A stretch of DNA of 64,000 nucleotides from Bacteroidales bacterium. GTDB taxonomy: Bacteria; Bacteroidota; Bacteroidia; Bacteroidales; F082. Below, one piece after another: positions 63,055 through 64,000 of this stretch. Under the pieces are notes generated by a model. The model was not told where the DNA came from and made no database searches. It saw only the letters and a list, made by a program, of their open reading frames with translations. A program made the position numbers and the translations under genes. Location: positions 1 through 64,000 of the forward strand of contig JACZJI010000076.1 in NCBI GenBank assembly GCA_014860665.1. The letters are read 5' to 3'. Position 1 is the stretch's first letter. Each line of letters begins with the position of its first letter.

Positions 63055-64000
63055 ATGAAAAAAGTATTACTTCTTTTGATTGTCAGTATGTTAATGCTGT
63101 CCTCTTGTATGAAGAATAATGACTTGTCGAACCCATTGCACTTGGACAAAAAGGGACACGATGTCTTTATTATAAATCAAGGGAATTTTGGTTATGGAAA
63201 TTCTTCGCTGTCTTATTATGATCCTGTTGCAAAGACCGTGATCAATAATGTGTTTTATGGTACAAACGGCCTGCCGCTGGGCGACGTGGCTAACTCTATG
63301 ACTGTCAGAGATTCATTGGGCTATATAGTGGTAAATAATTCAGGTAAGATTTACATTATCAATGAAAATACATTTAAATATGTAGGAAAAATAACCGGTT
63401 TTACGTCACCGCGAAACATTTGTTTTATCAGTGATACCAAGGCATATGTGACTGATATGTATTCCAAATCTATACAAATCGTAAACCCACAGACGATGCA
63501 GATTACGGACTCCATCAACATTGACAATCATGACCCGGATTTTACTCAGCATACCTCTGAACAGGTGGTTCTTTACAACGATCTTGCTTTTGTGAACAGT
63601 TGGTCCTACGATGATAAAATTTTGGTTATCAATACAAGCACCGACAAGATAGTAGATTCCATAACAGTGACCAAACAACCGAATACGATGGTTTTGGACA
63701 AAAACAACCATCTTTGGGTTTTGTCGGATGGAGGATACTCCGGCAGTCCTTACGGACAGGTAAAAGCTGCCTTGACGGAAATTGATGCTAAATCGAAACA
63801 GATTTTGAAAACGTTTACATTTTCGAATATTGCAGCCTCTCCAACAGGACTTTGTATGAATCCGACCAGGGATACTCTATATTATCTGAATCCCTCGGTT
63901 TATGGTGCAACAATTTCTCTTCCAGGTATTTATGCAATGTCTGTAAATGATCAGAGTCTTCCTGCGACTCCAGTTATCAATCAAGATAATAAAAGTTTTT
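63055..64000 (+). CDS. btuG: BtuG-like surface lipoprotein (beta-propeller), 3' end outside window
   Basis: 315 codons are present. The lipobox LMLSSC is at about residue 18. The body has propeller-type repeats: HDVFIINQGNFGYGNSSLSYYD, SKSIQIVNPQTMQITDSI and LVINTSTDKIVDSITVTKQP, each a YncE-like blade of about 40-45 residues. In Bacteroides, BtuG is a cell-surface B12-binding propeller that works with BtuB. The gene follows btuB by 4 bp under the cobalamin riboswitch. The function is inferred from this context and from domain type. Confidence 0.85.
   Translation, partial: MKKVLLLLIVSMLMLSSCMKNNDLSNPLHLDKKGHDVFIINQGNFGYGNSSLSYYDPVAKTVINNVFYGTNGLPLGDVANSMTVRDSLGYIVVNNSGKIYIINENTFKYVGKITGFTSPRNICFISDTKAYVTDMYSKSIQIVNPQTMQITDSINIDNHDPDFTQHTSEQVVLYNDLAFVNSWSYDDKILVINTSTDKIVDSITVTKQPNTMVLDKNNHLWVLSDGGYSGSPYGQVKAALTEIDAKSKQILKTFTFSNIAASPTGLCMNPTRDTLYYLNPSVYGATISLPGIYAMSVNDQSLPATPVINQDNKSF

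Noticed and set aside
1..64000. CRISPR arrays, tRNA and rRNA genes
   Set aside because: No spaced direct repeats with unique spacers of 25-40 bp and no cloverleaf or rRNA signatures were seen; the 11-bp arrays have no spacers and so are not CRISPR.

Overview
The window looks like chromosome from a low-GC member of the Bacteroidota, most likely an environmental or gut-type Bacteroidales/Marinilabiliales relative. Four things point there: three tandem SusC/SusD outer-membrane pairs, three proteins ending in type IX secretion (T9SS) sorting domains, a GldA-type ABC ATPase, and many promoters carrying the Bacteroidota -7 box TAnnTTTG just upstream of start codons. No rRNA, tRNA, CRISPR array, prophage or intact insertion sequence was seen.

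Layout. 1-4027 (minus): alpha-glucan degradation operon of a GH31 alpha-glucosidase, a GH13 alpha-amylase and the start of a second, near-duplicate GH13 cut by the window edge. 4304-6715: a GldA-like ATPase, then metK behind a SAM-II riboswitch. 6777-8447: a small T9SS protein, a non-coding block with hairpins and an 11-bp-period array, and a small membrane protein. 8779-26244: three SusC/SusD pairs interrupted by an arylsulfotransferase-like T9SS protein and an IS4-family transposase remnant; the middle SusC is frameshifted. 26363-29245: a large T9SS subtilase. 29408-34616: an M23 peptidase, indolepyruvate oxidoreductase (iorAB), ACP phosphodiesterase, YjbQ and DUF423. 34842-37450: a tightly overlapping operon of thiamine-binding-like protein, PnuC transporter, NadR-like kinase and glycosyltransferase. 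37459-43490: aldo/keto reductase, universal stress protein, putative manganese/arsenic-efflux-type permease, Rrf2 regulator, truncated haemoglobin and YidC. 43841-49960: MarC, isochorismatase-like hydrolase, DUF4937 protein, OprB-like porin, and a set of SPFH protein, membrane protein, 59-residue Arc-like protein and hydrolase.

50049-60103: urocanate hydratase (hutU) and histidine ammonia-lyase (hutH) lie about 6.5 kb apart. Between them are an IS982 transposase remnant, a second 11-bp-period array, an ECF-like sigma factor overlapping a glycosyltransferase, tgt-lptG, and hisS directly upstream of hutH. 60125-64000: a thioredoxin-like protein, then a cobalamin riboswitch controlling a BtuB-like receptor and a BtuG-like surface lipoprotein that runs off the window.

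How the parts fit: the window supports polymer capture (SusCD, GH13/GH31, T9SS enzymes), amino-acid catabolism (histidine by HutH/HutU, aromatic 2-oxoacids by IorAB) and cofactor economy (SAM, B12, thiamine/nicotinamide riboside). The least explained signals are two intergenic arrays with a strict 11-bp period and drifting sequence. A second notable point is that Tgt has lost all three zinc-binding cysteines.
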